A stretch of 36,533 bases of DNA from JAFARZ01 sp036490795 (lineage in GTDB: Bacteria > Actinomycetota > Actinomycetes > Streptosporangiales > Streptosporangiaceae). The notes beneath the pieces are model-generated. The model was not told the DNA's origin. It saw only the letters and a list, made by a program, of their open reading frames with translations, and did not search any database. The stretch lies in the NCBI GenBank assembly GCA_036490795.1, contig DASXDG010000358.1:1-36533 (forward strand), read 5' to 3'. Every line of letters starts with the position of its first letter. Position 1 is the stretch's first letter. A program made the translations under genes and the position numbers. This document shows positions 14,928 through 23,201 of this stretch, piece by piece.

Positions 14928-15515
14928 TCAGCTAGACCGCTGGGCTAGGGCCAGGTCGAGCAGGACGGCCGCGGTGGCGCGGGCCACCGGGGCCGCGGCG
15001 GGGTCGTGATCCATCCGCGCGGCCTGCCCGCTGCCGTCGTAGAGCAGGTGCAGTTGCCTGGCGAGCAACTCGGGCTCGGGCGCGCCTGCCTGCGTGGCCA
15101 GATCGGTCAGCAGTACCCGCACCCAGGTCCGGTAGGCCGCCGCGGCCTGCTCGGCCTGGTCGCCTGGCTGGGACTCCGCGCTTGCCCGGGCGAACGCGCA
15201 GCCGCGGTAGTCGTGGGCGAACAGGTCAGCCAGGCCTTCGAACACGGCCAGCAGGCGTTCGGGCGGGGTGTCGTAGCGTTCAACAGCCCGCATGATGCGC
15301 TGGGTTACGCTCGCGTAGCGGCTCTCCAGGTAGGCGCGGACCAGTTCGTCCTTGCTGCCGAAGGTGTTGTACAGCGAGGCCTTGGCCACGCCGGCCTGCT
15401 CGATGATCCGGTCAATGCCGACCGTGTGGATGCCTTCGTTGTAGAACAGCTCGTCGGCCGCGGCCAGGAGCCGCTCACGCGCGGACCCCCGGACACCCGC
15501 TTCCTTGACAGCCAT
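14928..15515 (-). CDS. TetR-family repressor of the MFS gene
   Basis: The 195-aa regulator has a typical TetR helix-turn-helix (residues about 10-58, RLLAAADELFYNEGIHTVGIDRIIEQAGVAKASLYNTFGSK) and an all-helical ligand domain. ATG 15515 is preferred because GGAAGG lies 11 nt upstream. The alternative GTG 15527 abuts the Shine-Dalgarno. A perfect TAGACAG-N2-CTGTCTA palindrome lies 18 nt upstream of the GTG. Related sites lie upstream of the MFS gene, consistent with autoregulation and repression of efflux. The gene follows the MFS gene by 35 bp on the same strand. Confidence 0.9.
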   Translation of the reverse strand: MAVKEAGVRGSARERLLAAADELFYNEGIHTVGIDRIIEQAGVAKASLYNTFGSKDELVRAYLESRYASVTQRIMRAVERYDTPPERLLAVFEGLADLFAHDYRGCAFARASAESQPGDQAEQAAAAYRTWVRVLLTDLATQAGAPEPELLARQLHLLYDGSGQAARMDHDPAAAPVARATAAVLLDLALAQRSS

Positions 15516-15532
15516 GGCGACCGCCACCTTCC

Positions 15533-15548
15533 TAGACAGCTCTGTCTA
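15533..15548. promoter_or_regulatory. TetR operator O1
   Basis: TAGACAGCTCTGTCTA is a perfect 7-2-7 palindrome between the MFS stop and the tetR start. Near-copies at 16853-16868 and 16879-16894 share the TAGACAG half-site. Confidence 0.75.
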
Positions 15549-15550
15549 TC

Positions 15551-16831
15551 CTATGCTCTGGCCGGCTCAGCGGTGCGATTCTTCAGCAGGCCGACCAGGG
15601 CCAGCACGGCGAGCGCTATTACCGCCGCGCCGTAGTAGCGAGTGGTGCTGATCAGCCCACCGCCGTGGACCACGCCGAACCCGGCCACGACCGCGGGCAC
15701 GCCCAGGCCGAGGTAGGACACCACGTACAGCAGTGAGACCACCCCTGCGCGCTCGTGCGCCGCGGCCAGCGGAACCACGGTACGGATGCCGCCCTGGAAG
15801 CCGCTGCCGAACCCGATGCCGGCGATCACGGAACCCGCGAAGAATAGCGCCGCCGACCCCAGGCTCACGGCCGTGACCGTCACGGCCACGCCAGAGATCA
15901 GGGCCACGATGCCGATCAGCATTATCGTCGCGGCCGGCGCCCGGCGCAGCGCGATGATCGCCACGACCGCCGAGCCCGCCAGCACGAACAGGCTCAGGCC
16001 GCCCAGCACCACGTTGCCAGACCCGGTCAGCGCGTGCACCAGGGACGGGCCGAGCGCGCCGTACAGCCCGGCCAGGGCCCACACCGCGAACAGCACGGGC
16101 AGGGCAGTCAGCACCGGGCCGCGCAGTCCTCTGGGCAGGGTGATCTCCGGCCGAAGGCTGGCGAGTGCACCGGGTTCCCTGCTGACCGTCTCGCGCATCG
16201 CGAGGATCGCCATCGCCTGCAGCGCGAGCACGCCGATCAGGGCCAGGTAGATGAGGTGGGTGGGGTCAGGCAGGAAGCGGACTGCCAGCGCGGACAAGAT
16301 CGCCCCGGTGGCGGTGCCCATGCCGGGAGCCACCGCGTTGGCGAAGGTGCCGAGTTCGCGGTCCATGTCCAGCATGGCCGCGCCGATCGCGCCCAGGGCC
16401 GCGCCGGTGGACAGGCCCTGAACCACCCGCGCGGAGAGCAGTTCCGGCACTCCCGTGGCGGTCGCGAAGATCACCAGCGAGCCCGCGTGCACGGCGAGCG
16501 CGGTCACCAGCACCGGCCGCCGTCCGACGTGATCGGACAGCTTGCCCGCGGTCAGCAGCGCGACCAGCACCGCCATCGCGTACACCCCGAACACCACCGT
16601 GGTGGTGATCGGCGTGAAGTGCCACTGGGCCTGGTAGATCGCGTATAGCGGGGTTGGTGCCGCGGAGGAGGCGAGAAGCGCCACGATCAGCGAAGCCAGC
16701 ACGAAGACGGCCGGCCGGCCGCTGAGCCGGTAACGGTCCAGCCCGCTCAGCCGGGATCGGCGCACGAACGGGTCGGCGGGCAAGACCACGCTGATTTCGC
16801 TGGCCGGCCGGCGGACCATCGGCGTCGTCAT
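15551..16831 (-). CDS. MFS transporter
   Basis: This 426-aa major facilitator has twelve predicted helices and the cytoplasmic loop signature GKLSDHVGRRPVL (about residues 96-108) after helix 2. The general form suggests a proton-driven drug or metabolite exporter, although the substrate cannot be read from sequence. ATG 16831 is preceded by GAGGTGATCGG. Two operator-like palindromes lie 22-63 bp upstream of the start and the tetR gene is immediately downstream, so it is probably induced by the ligand of that TetR. It could be an exporter for a product of the region or for an external drug. Confidence 0.9.
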   Translation of the reverse strand: MTTPMVRRPASEISVVLPADPFVRRSRLSGLDRYRLSGRPAVFVLASLIVALLASSAAPTPLYAIYQAQWHFTPITTTVVFGVYAMAVLVALLTAGKLSDHVGRRPVLVTALAVHAGSLVIFATATGVPELLSARVVQGLSTGAALGAIGAAMLDMDRELGTFANAVAPGMGTATGAILSALAVRFLPDPTHLIYLALIGVLALQAMAILAMRETVSREPGALASLRPEITLPRGLRGPVLTALPVLFAVWALAGLYGALGPSLVHALTGSGNVVLGGLSLFVLAGSAVVAIIALRRAPAATIMLIGIVALISGVAVTVTAVSLGSAALFFAGSVIAGIGFGSGFQGGIRTVVPLAAAHERAGVVSLLYVVSYLGLGVPAVVAGFGVVHGGGLISTTRYYGAAVIALAVLALVGLLKNRTAEPARA

Positions 16832-16852
16832 ATCCGATCACCTCAGACTGAG

Positions 16853-16894
16853 TAGACAGGTCTGTTCAATAGAGATACTAGACAGACAGGTCTA
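16853..16894. promoter_or_regulatory. Tandem TetR operators upstream of the MFS gene
   Basis: TAGACAGGTCTGTTCA (16853-16868) and TAGACAGACAGGTCTA (16879-16894) are imperfect versions of the perfect palindrome at 15533-15548. They are spaced 26 bp start to start, upstream of the MFS Shine-Dalgarno. Confidence 0.7.
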
Positions 16895-17004
16895 ATCAGT
16901 CAAGGGCTGATCTCGGATCGCAGGCTGCCTGGTGGCAGCAACACGGAGGCGGTGGCGAGCGCCGTTCCGCTCGCCACCGCCTCCGGTTCCCCCCCAGGGG
17001 TGCC

Positions 17005-17514
17005 TCAACCTGCCATAGGCGGTGGCGGGTCGGGCATGAGGCCTGCATCCGCAAGCATGCGCCGGGCCTGGTCAACGGTGCCATCGCGCGCGATCAGGTC
17101 GTAGTGGCCGGCCGACAGCGTGCGCACCGAGCTGAAGTCACGCTGGCCTCGGGTGGCCGAGTGGGCGACGAACCCGAAGACCGCGCCCCACAAGGCGCCG
17201 AAGCCGGCCCCCGCGGCGACGACGGCGAGCCAGGCATGACCGGTGCTGAACAGGCTGAGCAGGATGCCGATGAGCAAGCCTGCCCACAGCCCGCTGAGCG
17301 CCCCCGCGCCCGCCACTCGCGCGGTGGTCAGCCGGCCGGTTACCCGTTCGATCATGCGCAGGTCGCTGCCCACGATGTCGAGGCTGCCGACGGGGAAGCC
17401 GTCGTCGGACAGCCTGTCGACGGCCCGCTGAGCGGCCTGGTAATCGTCGAACTGCGCCACGGTGTTCCACGCGGCGGTGATCGGGTTCAGCAGCGGCGGG
17501 TCGTTTCTGAGCAT
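17005..17514 (-). CDS. YflT/general stress protein 17M-like membrane protein
   Basis: This 169-aa protein starts with a small alpha/beta domain (residues about 18-70, AQFDDYQAAQRAVDRLSDDGFPVGSLDIVG) matching the general stress protein 17M/YflT type. A pair of hydrophobic Gly/Ala-rich helices follows (about 70-120), then a C-terminal segment ending in a Pro-rich tail. ATG 17514 has GGAAGGA just upstream, so the longer frame to 17685 is rejected. Function is unknown; homologues are often stress-induced. The 83-bp element copy B lies 148 bp upstream of its start. Confidence 0.8.
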   Translation of the reverse strand: MLRNDPPLLNPITAAWNTVAQFDDYQAAQRAVDRLSDDGFPVGSLDIVGSDLRMIERVTGRLTTARVAGAGALSGLWAGLLIGILLSLFSTGHAWLAVVAAGAGFGALWGAVFGFVAHSATRGQRDFSSVRTLSAGHYDLIARDGTVDQARRMLADAGLMPDPPPPMAG

Positions 17515-17661
17515 GGTGTTCCTTCCATCGTGTAACACCAATAGCTTCGGCTGCCCGTGTGCAGAGCCGGCGAGTACCAGATGGAGATCCGATGGAGGCG
17601 CCCGCTTTTGCCGCTTTTGCCGCGGCCCGTGCCGACCGGCCATCGGCGGCGCCGGCGCGAT

Positions 17662-17744
17662 CGACGCGGAAGATCTTCTTTTCACGGAGGAAAAGGGCGC
17701 TCACAGCATGGTTTTTTACCGCGTTGGACTGATTTACCGTGCTA
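17662..17744 (-). repeat. 83-bp palindromic dispersed element, copy B
   Basis: Read on the minus strand it begins TAGCACGGTAA. It keeps the second GCGGTAAAAAA box at the 18-bp spacing and the central GCT-GTG-AGC palindrome, and shares TCCGTG with copy A. Its right arm is degenerate (TTCCGCG in place of TTACCGCG). It aligns without gaps over 83 bp. Confidence 0.75.
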
Positions 17745-17859
17745 ATCGCCCACTGGCCGTCACCGACCGCGTCAGCGGCACCTCACCCGCACCATAAACC
17801 GCAGCCACAACTTGGGCCTCAATCGTTACCGGGGAGTCGCCGTGACCGGGAGCCCGCCG

Positions 17860-18555
17860 TTACCGTGGAGCCGGCCCGGGGGAATCCGCGCCTCCGCCGG
17901 CACCGCCTCCGCCGGCACCGCCTCCGCCGGCACCCCCGCCGCCGGCACCGCCTCCGCCGGCACCGCCGCGGCGGCGGGCTACTAGCCGCCGGCCGCCTTC
18001 GATGATGCCGCTGACGACGATCGTGGCGCCGAACGCGATGATCAGCCCGGCCCAGGGCTTGTCCTCGAAGGCCTTGCCGCCGAGACGGCCAATCCAGAAC
18101 GCGTAGTTGGCCCAGATGACGGCCGCGATCGCGGTGCCGATGACGAACTGCCGCCGCGAGTACCCGGTGAGCCCGCAGCTGAGCGTGACCGCTGTGCGGC
18201 CGCCGGGAATGAACCGGCAGACGATGATCAGCTGCATGCCGAACCGGTCGAGCGACCGTTCGGCCCAGTCGCGGGTCGCCTTGCCCTTCGGGCTGGAGAA
18301 GAACCTGCGCTGCACGGCCGGCCCGAAACGGCGGCCGAGCAGGTAGGAGATGTTGTCGCCGATGAAGGCGCCCACCGCCGCGCAGGCGACCAGCAGCGCG
18401 ATGCGCGGATCCGTGCTTCCCGCGGTGGCGACGCCGAGGGCGATGACCACGGTCTCGCTCGGCACCACCGGGACGATGGCGTCGAGCGCGGGGAGGATGA
18501 CCGCGACGATATAGGAGACAGCCGAATCGACCTGAAGGCTGCTGAATACGCTCAT
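17860..18555 (-). CDS. DedA-family membrane protein with Gly-rich tail
   Basis: This 231-aa protein of the DedA/SNARE-associated (VTT) family comprises flippase-like membrane proteins linked to undecaprenyl-phosphate or phospholipid recycling. It has the acidic re-entrant segment (VPVVPSETVVIALG, about residues 29-42) and the hallmark F[IV]PGGRT with a downstream helix (CRFIPGGRTAVTLSCGLTGYS, about 112-132). The C-terminus is a run of Gly/Ala encoded by a 15-bp tandem repeat (17891-17965), not part of the fold. ATG 18555 follows GGGGTGAG and lies one nt after the stop of the zinc-finger gene, so the two are co-transcribed. Confidence 0.9.
   Translation of the reverse strand: MSVFSSLQVDSAVSYIVAVILPALDAIVPVVPSETVVIALGVATAGSTDPRIALLVACAAVGAFIGDNISYLLGRRFGPAVQRRFFSSPKGKATRDWAERSLDRFGMQLIIVCRFIPGGRTAVTLSCGLTGYSRRQFVIGTAIAAVIWANYAFWIGRLGGKAFEDKPWAGLIIAFGATIVVSGIIEGGRRLVARRRGGAGGGGAGGGGAGGGGAGGGGAGGGADSPGPAPR
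17891..17965 (-). repeat. 15-bp tandem repeat (5 units) in the dedA 3' end
   Basis: Five units of CCTCCGCCGGCACCG (plus-strand sense), with a few substitutions, encode the GGAGG-type C-terminal tail of the DedA protein. Confidence 0.9.
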
Positions 18556-18556
18556 C

Positions 18557-18913
18557 TCACCCCGGGCTGAATGCCGCGGCATGCCCCAGGGGTTCGAGCG
18601 TGCAGTCCGGACAGTACCGGGACTCGGGAATGGCGAGCAGCAGCCTGACCGGAACCGCCGATCCGCACTGCTCGCACTGCCCGAATTGCCCGTCCGTCAG
18701 CCGGCCGAGCGCCTCCTCGATATCCGCCAGCTTCCTGCGAGCGGTCACCGTGCGCCGCAGCAGCTGCCGGATCTCCTCATGGCTTTCGCGCTTCTCCGCC
18801 GCGTCGTGGTATGCCAGGGACAACTGGGTGATCTCTTCCAGTCGCGCCTGCCACCGGGCCTCGAGGTAGGCCCGCCACAGCGGACCACGGTTGTTATGAA
18901 TGTCTCGACCCAT
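18557..18913 (-). CDS. TraR/DksA-type zinc-finger protein
   Basis: The 118-aa protein has a long N-terminal helical hairpin (about residues 15-75) and a C4 zinc finger, CEQC…CPDC (about 80-104), characteristic of the DksA/TraR family. DksA binds the RNA polymerase secondary channel and modulates ppGpp-dependent transcription. Actinobacterial short versions are uncharacterised and may do likewise. The tip residues cannot be judged by eye. The start overlaps the 3' end of a small TM-peptide gene by 20 nt and the stop is adjacent to dedA, forming a three-gene operon. Confidence 0.85.
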   Translation of the reverse strand: MGRDIHNNRGPLWRAYLEARWQARLEEITQLSLAYHDAAEKRESHEEIRQLLRRTVTARRKLADIEEALGRLTDGQFGQCEQCGSAVPVRLLLAIPESRYCPDCTLEPLGHAAAFSPG

Positions 18914-19052
18914 CTAGCTTCCTCTGCTGGAGCCGACGCTTGGATGAGCGACGCGAGCGGACCAGCAGAACGCACAGAATCAGCAGCCCGATGCAGAAAA
19001 TGATCCACGGGCCTGCCACCATCAGGTCGTCCTCGGTCATCGCGATCCTCAT
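18894..19052 (-). CDS. Small single-TM peptide, 52 aa
   Basis: I translated this short frame by hand: a charged N-terminus (MRIAMTEDDLM), one hydrophobic helix (residues 14-32, GPWIIFCIGLLILCVLLV) and a strongly basic C-terminal tail (RSRRSSKRR…). That is a credible N-out/C-in membrane peptide. A second start at 19040 would give 48 aa. The last 20 nt overlap the start of the DksA/TraR-type gene, so it is probably the first cistron of the operon. The stretch from 19053 to the response-regulator gene would carry both divergent promoters. Family unknown. Confidence 0.55.
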   Translation of the reverse strand: MRIAMTEDDLMVAGPWIIFCIGLLILCVLLVRSRRSSKRRLQQRKLDGSRHS

Positions 19053-19160
19053 GCTGTCGGTGTGTCTGATGCCCAGTGGACCCGCGGGGAATGCCTCTGC
19101 GGTGAAGATGTGATGGTGACGGTGTGGAGGACTGGGCGGAAAGTCGGGTGATAGTGCGAT

Positions 19161-19856
19161 ATGGCCGCGACGGTGCTGGTGGTTGAGGATGAGCGCAAAC
19201 TTAGGGACTTCATCAGGACATACCTGGAACGAGCCGGGTTCACGGTACTTTCCACCGGATCCGGTGCCGAGGCTATCGGCATGGCGGCGGACGCTGCCCC
19301 GGATCTGGTGGTCCTAGACCTCGGCCTGCCCGACATTCCGGGGGAAACGGTTGCCCGTGAGCTGCGTGCCGCCACCCCGGTGCCGATCTTGATGCTGACC
19401 GCCAAGAGCACCGAGGAAGACCGCATCCGCGGGCTTGAGCTCGGCGCCGACGACTATGTGACCAAGCCGTTCAGCCCCAGGGAACTGGTGCTGCGGGTGC
19501 AGGCGATCCTCCGCCGCGGCGCTCCGGTCGCCGACCGGGGGACCACCAGCTATGGCGGGGGAGAGCTGCTCATCGACGAGCCACGGCGCACCGTCACGGT
19601 CCGCGGCGCGCAGGCCGAGCTCACCCCGACCGAGTGGGGTGTGCTGGTGGCGCTGGCCACGGTGCCAGGCCGGGTCTATTCACGATTCGAGCTGATCAAC
19701 CGGGTACGCGGGTATGAGTTCGAAGGCTATGAACGGACGGTGGACTCGCACGTGAAGAACCTGCGCCGGAAAATCGAGGCGGATCCGGGCAACCCGCGCG
19801 TTGTCCAGACGGTGCTGGGCGGCGGCTACCGGCTGGGACTGGCCCGCGATGACTGA
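19161..19856 (+). CDS. OmpR/PhoB-family response regulator
   Basis: The 231-aa protein has a receiver domain (residues about 4-118) with acidic pocket DE in VVEDERK, phospho-acceptor D53 (VVLDLGLPD) and conserved Lys in VTKPFSP. A C-terminal winged helix (about 130-228) carries LTPTEWGVL and VDSHVKNLRRKIE. It is the partner of the overlapping sensor kinase gene. The ATG at 19161 has only a weak Shine-Dalgarno (GGGTGAT). Confidence 0.95.
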   Translation: MAATVLVVEDERKLRDFIRTYLERAGFTVLSTGSGAEAIGMAADAAPDLVVLDLGLPDIPGETVARELRAATPVPILMLTAKSTEEDRIRGLELGADDYVTKPFSPRELVLRVQAILRRGAPVADRGTTSYGGGELLIDEPRRTVTVRGAQAELTPTEWGVLVALATVPGRVYSRFELINRVRGYEFEGYERTVDSHVKNLRRKIEADPGNPRVVQTVLGGGYRLGLARDD

Positions 19857-21192
19857 GCAAGGCTCCCCGGGAGCCTTTCGCGGTGACACGCTCGGGTTGC
19901 GGCTGACGCTGGCGTTCCTCGGTGTGGCGCTCGCGGCGGTCGCGGTGCTGGCCGGTCTCGCGGCCGCCTTCGCGGCCAGCGACGTCACGTCCCTGGCGGA
20001 CCGGCAGCGCACGGAGCTGACCAGCGCGATCGCGGTGGCCGCGGGCGCCGCCTGGGACAAGAACAACAGCTGGCCGGCCGCCGACCTCGCCCCGGTCCTT
20101 GACCTGGCCGAGCGCAGTGGCGTGGACGTGCGGATCGACGACCCGGCCGGCCATATAGTGGCTTCCACACCCGGCTTCACCTCCGCCGTGCAAGCGCAAT
20201 CACGTCAACCCGTCATTGTCCAGAACAAACAGGTTGGTACGGTCCAGGCCCAGTTCACCGGCTCCGGTCTTGGCGGCGCCGACGGTGTCCTGCGGACCGC
20301 GCTGTTCCGCGCCATCGCCGGTGCGGCCGGACTGGCCGCGGTGCTGGCCCTGCTGACCGGCCTGGTGGTGGCGCGGCGGATCACCCGGCCGGTCACCCGG
20401 CTGATCGCGGTGACCCGCGCCATGGCCGCTGGCGACCGCGGCTCACGAGCCGGCGACGTGCGGGCGCAGGGAGAGTTGCGCGAGCTGGCCGCCTCCTTCG
20501 ATCAGATGGCGGACACGCTGGACCGCGAGGACCAGATGCGCCGTGACCTGGTCGCGGGTGTCGCCCATGAGCTGCGCACGCCGATCGCGGTGCTCCAGGC
20601 GGGCCACGAGGCGCTGCTGGACGGGGTGGCGGAACTGACGCTGGCGGAGCTGTCCTCGCTGCGCGATGAGGTGCTCAGGCTGGCGCGCATGGTGGATGAC
20701 CTGCAGACGATGGCCGCCGCGGACGCGGCAACCCTGCACCTGCACCGCAGCCGCTGCGACCTGGCCGGTATCGCCGCCACCGCGGCCGACAGCCTGGCCC
20801 GCAGGTTCGAGGCCGCGGACGTGGCACTAAACCGGCGGCTGTCCGGCGTCGAGGTTCTGGCCGACCCGCGCTGGCTGCATCAGGTGGTCACCAATCTGCT
20901 CGCCAACGCGCTGAAGTTCACGCCAGCCGGCGGCTCCGTCACGATCATCACCCGGGGTGCAGGCCAGGACGCCGTGCTAGAGGTCGCCGATACCGGCATC
21001 GGCATTCCCGCCGAGGAACTGCCGCGTATCTTCGACCGGTTCTGGCGTGGCCAGGGCGCGGCGAAGACGTCAGGCAGCGGCATCGGCCTCGCGATCGCCG
21101 CCGACCTGACCCGCGCCCACGGCGGCGCGCTGACCGCGACCAGCGAGCCCGACCTGGGCACCCAGCTGATGCTCACGCTCCCGCAAGCGTGA
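19849..21192 (+). CDS. Sensor histidine kinase
   Basis: The 447-aa membrane kinase has a first transmembrane helix at about residues 16-42, a periplasmic sensor of about 110 residues, and a second helix at about 160-182. A HAMP domain follows (RRITRPVTRLIAV…), then the phospho-acceptor H-box VAHELRTP with His240. The ATPase domain has N-box NLLANALKF, G1 DTGIGIP and G2 GSGIGLAIA. ATG 19849 overlaps the response-regulator stop by 8 nt, giving a translationally coupled pair. The stimulus is unknown. Confidence 0.95.
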   Translation: MTEQGSPGAFRGDTLGLRLTLAFLGVALAAVAVLAGLAAAFAASDVTSLADRQRTELTSAIAVAAGAAWDKNNSWPAADLAPVLDLAERSGVDVRIDDPAGHIVASTPGFTSAVQAQSRQPVIVQNKQVGTVQAQFTGSGLGGADGVLRTALFRAIAGAAGLAAVLALLTGLVVARRITRPVTRLIAVTRAMAAGDRGSRAGDVRAQGELRELAASFDQMADTLDREDQMRRDLVAGVAHELRTPIAVLQAGHEALLDGVAELTLAELSSLRDEVLRLARMVDDLQTMAAADAATLHLHRSRCDLAGIAATAADSLARRFEAADVALNRRLSGVEVLADPRWLHQVVTNLLANALKFTPAGGSVTIITRGAGQDAVLEVADTGIGIPAEELPRIFDRFWRGQGAAKTSGSGIGLAIAADLTRAHGGALTATSEPDLGTQLMLTLPQA

Positions 21193-21245
21193 TCTCCCAG
21201 CGGCAGCGACACTGCCCGCCCCTCTTGTGTTGACCAGATTGCTAT

Positions 21246-21328
21246 TACTGCGGTAATTAGTTCCGACGCGGTAATTAACCCAGCTGTGAGCAGCAATTTC
21301 TTCCCCGATAAGAGGAATTACCGCGCTA
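21246..21328 (+). repeat. 83-bp palindromic dispersed element, copy C
   Basis: The ends TACTGCGGTAA and TTACCGCGCTA match copy A. Both internal boxes read GCGGTAATTA, again 18 bp apart. The centre is GCT-GTG-AGC. Compared with copy A, 60 of 83 positions agree without gaps. It occupies most of the 182-bp gap between the convergent kinase and BTAD-TPR genes, which holds nothing else recognisable. Confidence 0.85.
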
Positions 21329-21374
21329 TTTGCCGGGTAGCCCGGCGTGCCTGATGCTGGAGCGACGCCAGTGA

Positions 21375-23189
21375 TCAGGTGGTGCGTCCTGGAGCGCCGA
21401 GCTTGGCGGCTCTGGCATGCAGCGCCGGGTTGGTGACCCGCGCGGCGACCGTGCGGGCCAGCGGAACGCAGGCCGTGTCACCTGCTTCGGCCTGATAGAC
21501 AAGCGCCCACGCGGTGAACTCGGGCAGGTCTGCCCGGAGCGCGTCCCGATAGAGCGTGCGGGCCAGCGGCACGACCAGTTCGGGTTGGTGGCGGGCGGCG
21601 ATCTCTAGTTGCCCGAGCGCCACGAAGCCGGACACCCAGACGTAACGGTCCGGCAGCCGGTCGCAGCGCCGCCGCGCATCGATGATCCACTCTCTGGCTC
21701 TGACCGGGTCGCCAGCGTGCAGCGCGAGCAGCGCCAGCGCACGCCCTGCCATCCCCTCCCAGCACGGGTCGCCGAGCTGGCAGGCGAGCGAGAACGCTTC
21801 CTCGGCGTCGTCGCGCGCCTGGTCCCACTGCCCGGCCGCGGCCAGGCAGTGCGCGCGCAACGCCTGCGGCCAGGGCAGGAAGGCATTCCACCGGTCCTGG
21901 TCGCAGATGGCGATGCTGTGCTCCGCCGCGGCGCGGGCCTGGCCGGCCTGTCCCGACAACAGCAATGAGCGCGCCATGACACCGGTCGACCATGCCTCCT
22001 GTTGCCGGCTGCCCGCTCCGGCCGCGATCCGCGCGGACTGGCCGAGAAGGCTGACGGCGGTGTCGTGATCGCCCTGGTCTGCCTCGTTCATGCCGCGGAT
22101 CGCCAGCACCCTGGCGTTCAGCACCGGATCGTCCGCGGCGTCAGCCAGCGCCTGCGCTTCGGTCAGTGCCCGCGCTGCCGACACGTGCCGTCCGGCCTGC
22201 AGGTCGGCGAACGCCAGTTCCCGCAAGATATCCGCGGCCAGGGGCTGGCTGCCAGCTGCCCGCGCGACCGTTATCGCCCGGTGCAGCACCACGGCTCCTT
22301 CGCCATCGAAACCGCGAACCGAGTGCACGAGCGCCGAGCCCAGCGCCCTCAGCACATTCGCATGCAGCAGCGCGTCACCTGCTCGTTCGGCCTCTTCGGC
22401 GGCGCGGCGCAAGGTGTCCACGCCGGCATCGGCCGCTCCCGCGTCCAGGGCCGCGTTCCCGGCGCGCAGCAAAGACCTGGCAACGACCCCGGTGCGCAGC
22501 CTCGAGGGCGGAACCGCCGGCGGCGCCAGCGCCGCTGCCCGCAGCGACGCGGACGGAACGATGCCTTCCTTCGCGAAAACGCTCTCGCATCCGGCCAGGT
22601 GGACCGCCGCCCTGGCCGGATGGCCGGCCGCGACGAGGGCACGCAGGAACAGCTCCTGGGCGCCCTCGTCGAGCCGATCCTGAGCCGCGGCGCGCCCCGC
22701 TAGCGCGGCGGCCGCTTCCGCATCACCGGTGGCCAGCAGGCGCAGCACTGCCTGGCGGAGTTCCTCCCTGGACCGCGCCGCACACTGACCGCGGGCCAGC
22801 ATCAGCCACGTGTCAAACCCGGGGCAGTCACGTGGCTCCGCACCGGCCAGCAGTTCCCCGCCGATGTCGGCAGCGGGCAGCGAACCGTCCCGCAGCTCCC
22901 ACACATCCAGCCACAGCGAGCCCGCCGCCAACTGCACCGGATCACCACGCAGCAACCGCGGATCGCCCAGGCAGCGACGCAGGTCAGCCAGGCACCACCG
23001 CAATGCTCCCAGCGGGTCATCAGCGTCACCGAACAGCTCAGCGGCCAGTTCGGCACGGGCCGGCGGCCGGTCGGCCAGGGCAACCCTGCTCAGTACCGCC
23101 CATGACTTACGTCCGCGGGGTGGTTCACGCGGCTGGCTGGTGCCGTCTTCGACGCACGGACGACCAAGCAGCCGGACCCGTACGGTCAT
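21375..23189 (-). CDS. BTAD/TPR regulator of the SARP type
   Basis: The 604-aa protein has an OmpR-like winged-helix segment at about residues 1-95 (MTVRVRLLGRPCVEDG … LRWCLADLRRCL). A BTAD domain follows (about 100-240), then about 350 residues of helical TPR-like repeats, rich in Ala and Leu pairs (GDHDTAVSLLGQSARIAA…). There is no P-loop ATPase domain, unlike AfsR. It probably activates transcription in response to a protein or ligand bound by the TPRs. The gene follows the tautomerase gene by 12 bp on the same strand. Confidence 0.82.
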   Translation of the reverse strand: MTVRVRLLGRPCVEDGTSQPREPPRGRKSWAVLSRVALADRPPARAELAAELFGDADDPLGALRWCLADLRRCLGDPRLLRGDPVQLAAGSLWLDVWELRDGSLPAADIGGELLAGAEPRDCPGFDTWLMLARGQCAARSREELRQAVLRLLATGDAEAAAALAGRAAAQDRLDEGAQELFLRALVAAGHPARAAVHLAGCESVFAKEGIVPSASLRAAALAPPAVPPSRLRTGVVARSLLRAGNAALDAGAADAGVDTLRRAAEEAERAGDALLHANVLRALGSALVHSVRGFDGEGAVVLHRAITVARAAGSQPLAADILRELAFADLQAGRHVSAARALTEAQALADAADDPVLNARVLAIRGMNEADQGDHDTAVSLLGQSARIAAGAGSRQQEAWSTGVMARSLLLSGQAGQARAAAEHSIAICDQDRWNAFLPWPQALRAHCLAAAGQWDQARDDAEEAFSLACQLGDPCWEGMAGRALALLALHAGDPVRAREWIIDARRRCDRLPDRYVWVSGFVALGQLEIAARHQPELVVPLARTLYRDALRADLPEFTAWALVYQAEAGDTACVPLARTVAARVTNPALHARAAKLGAPGRTT

Positions 23190-23201
23190 TGGCGGAGAAC
23201 C

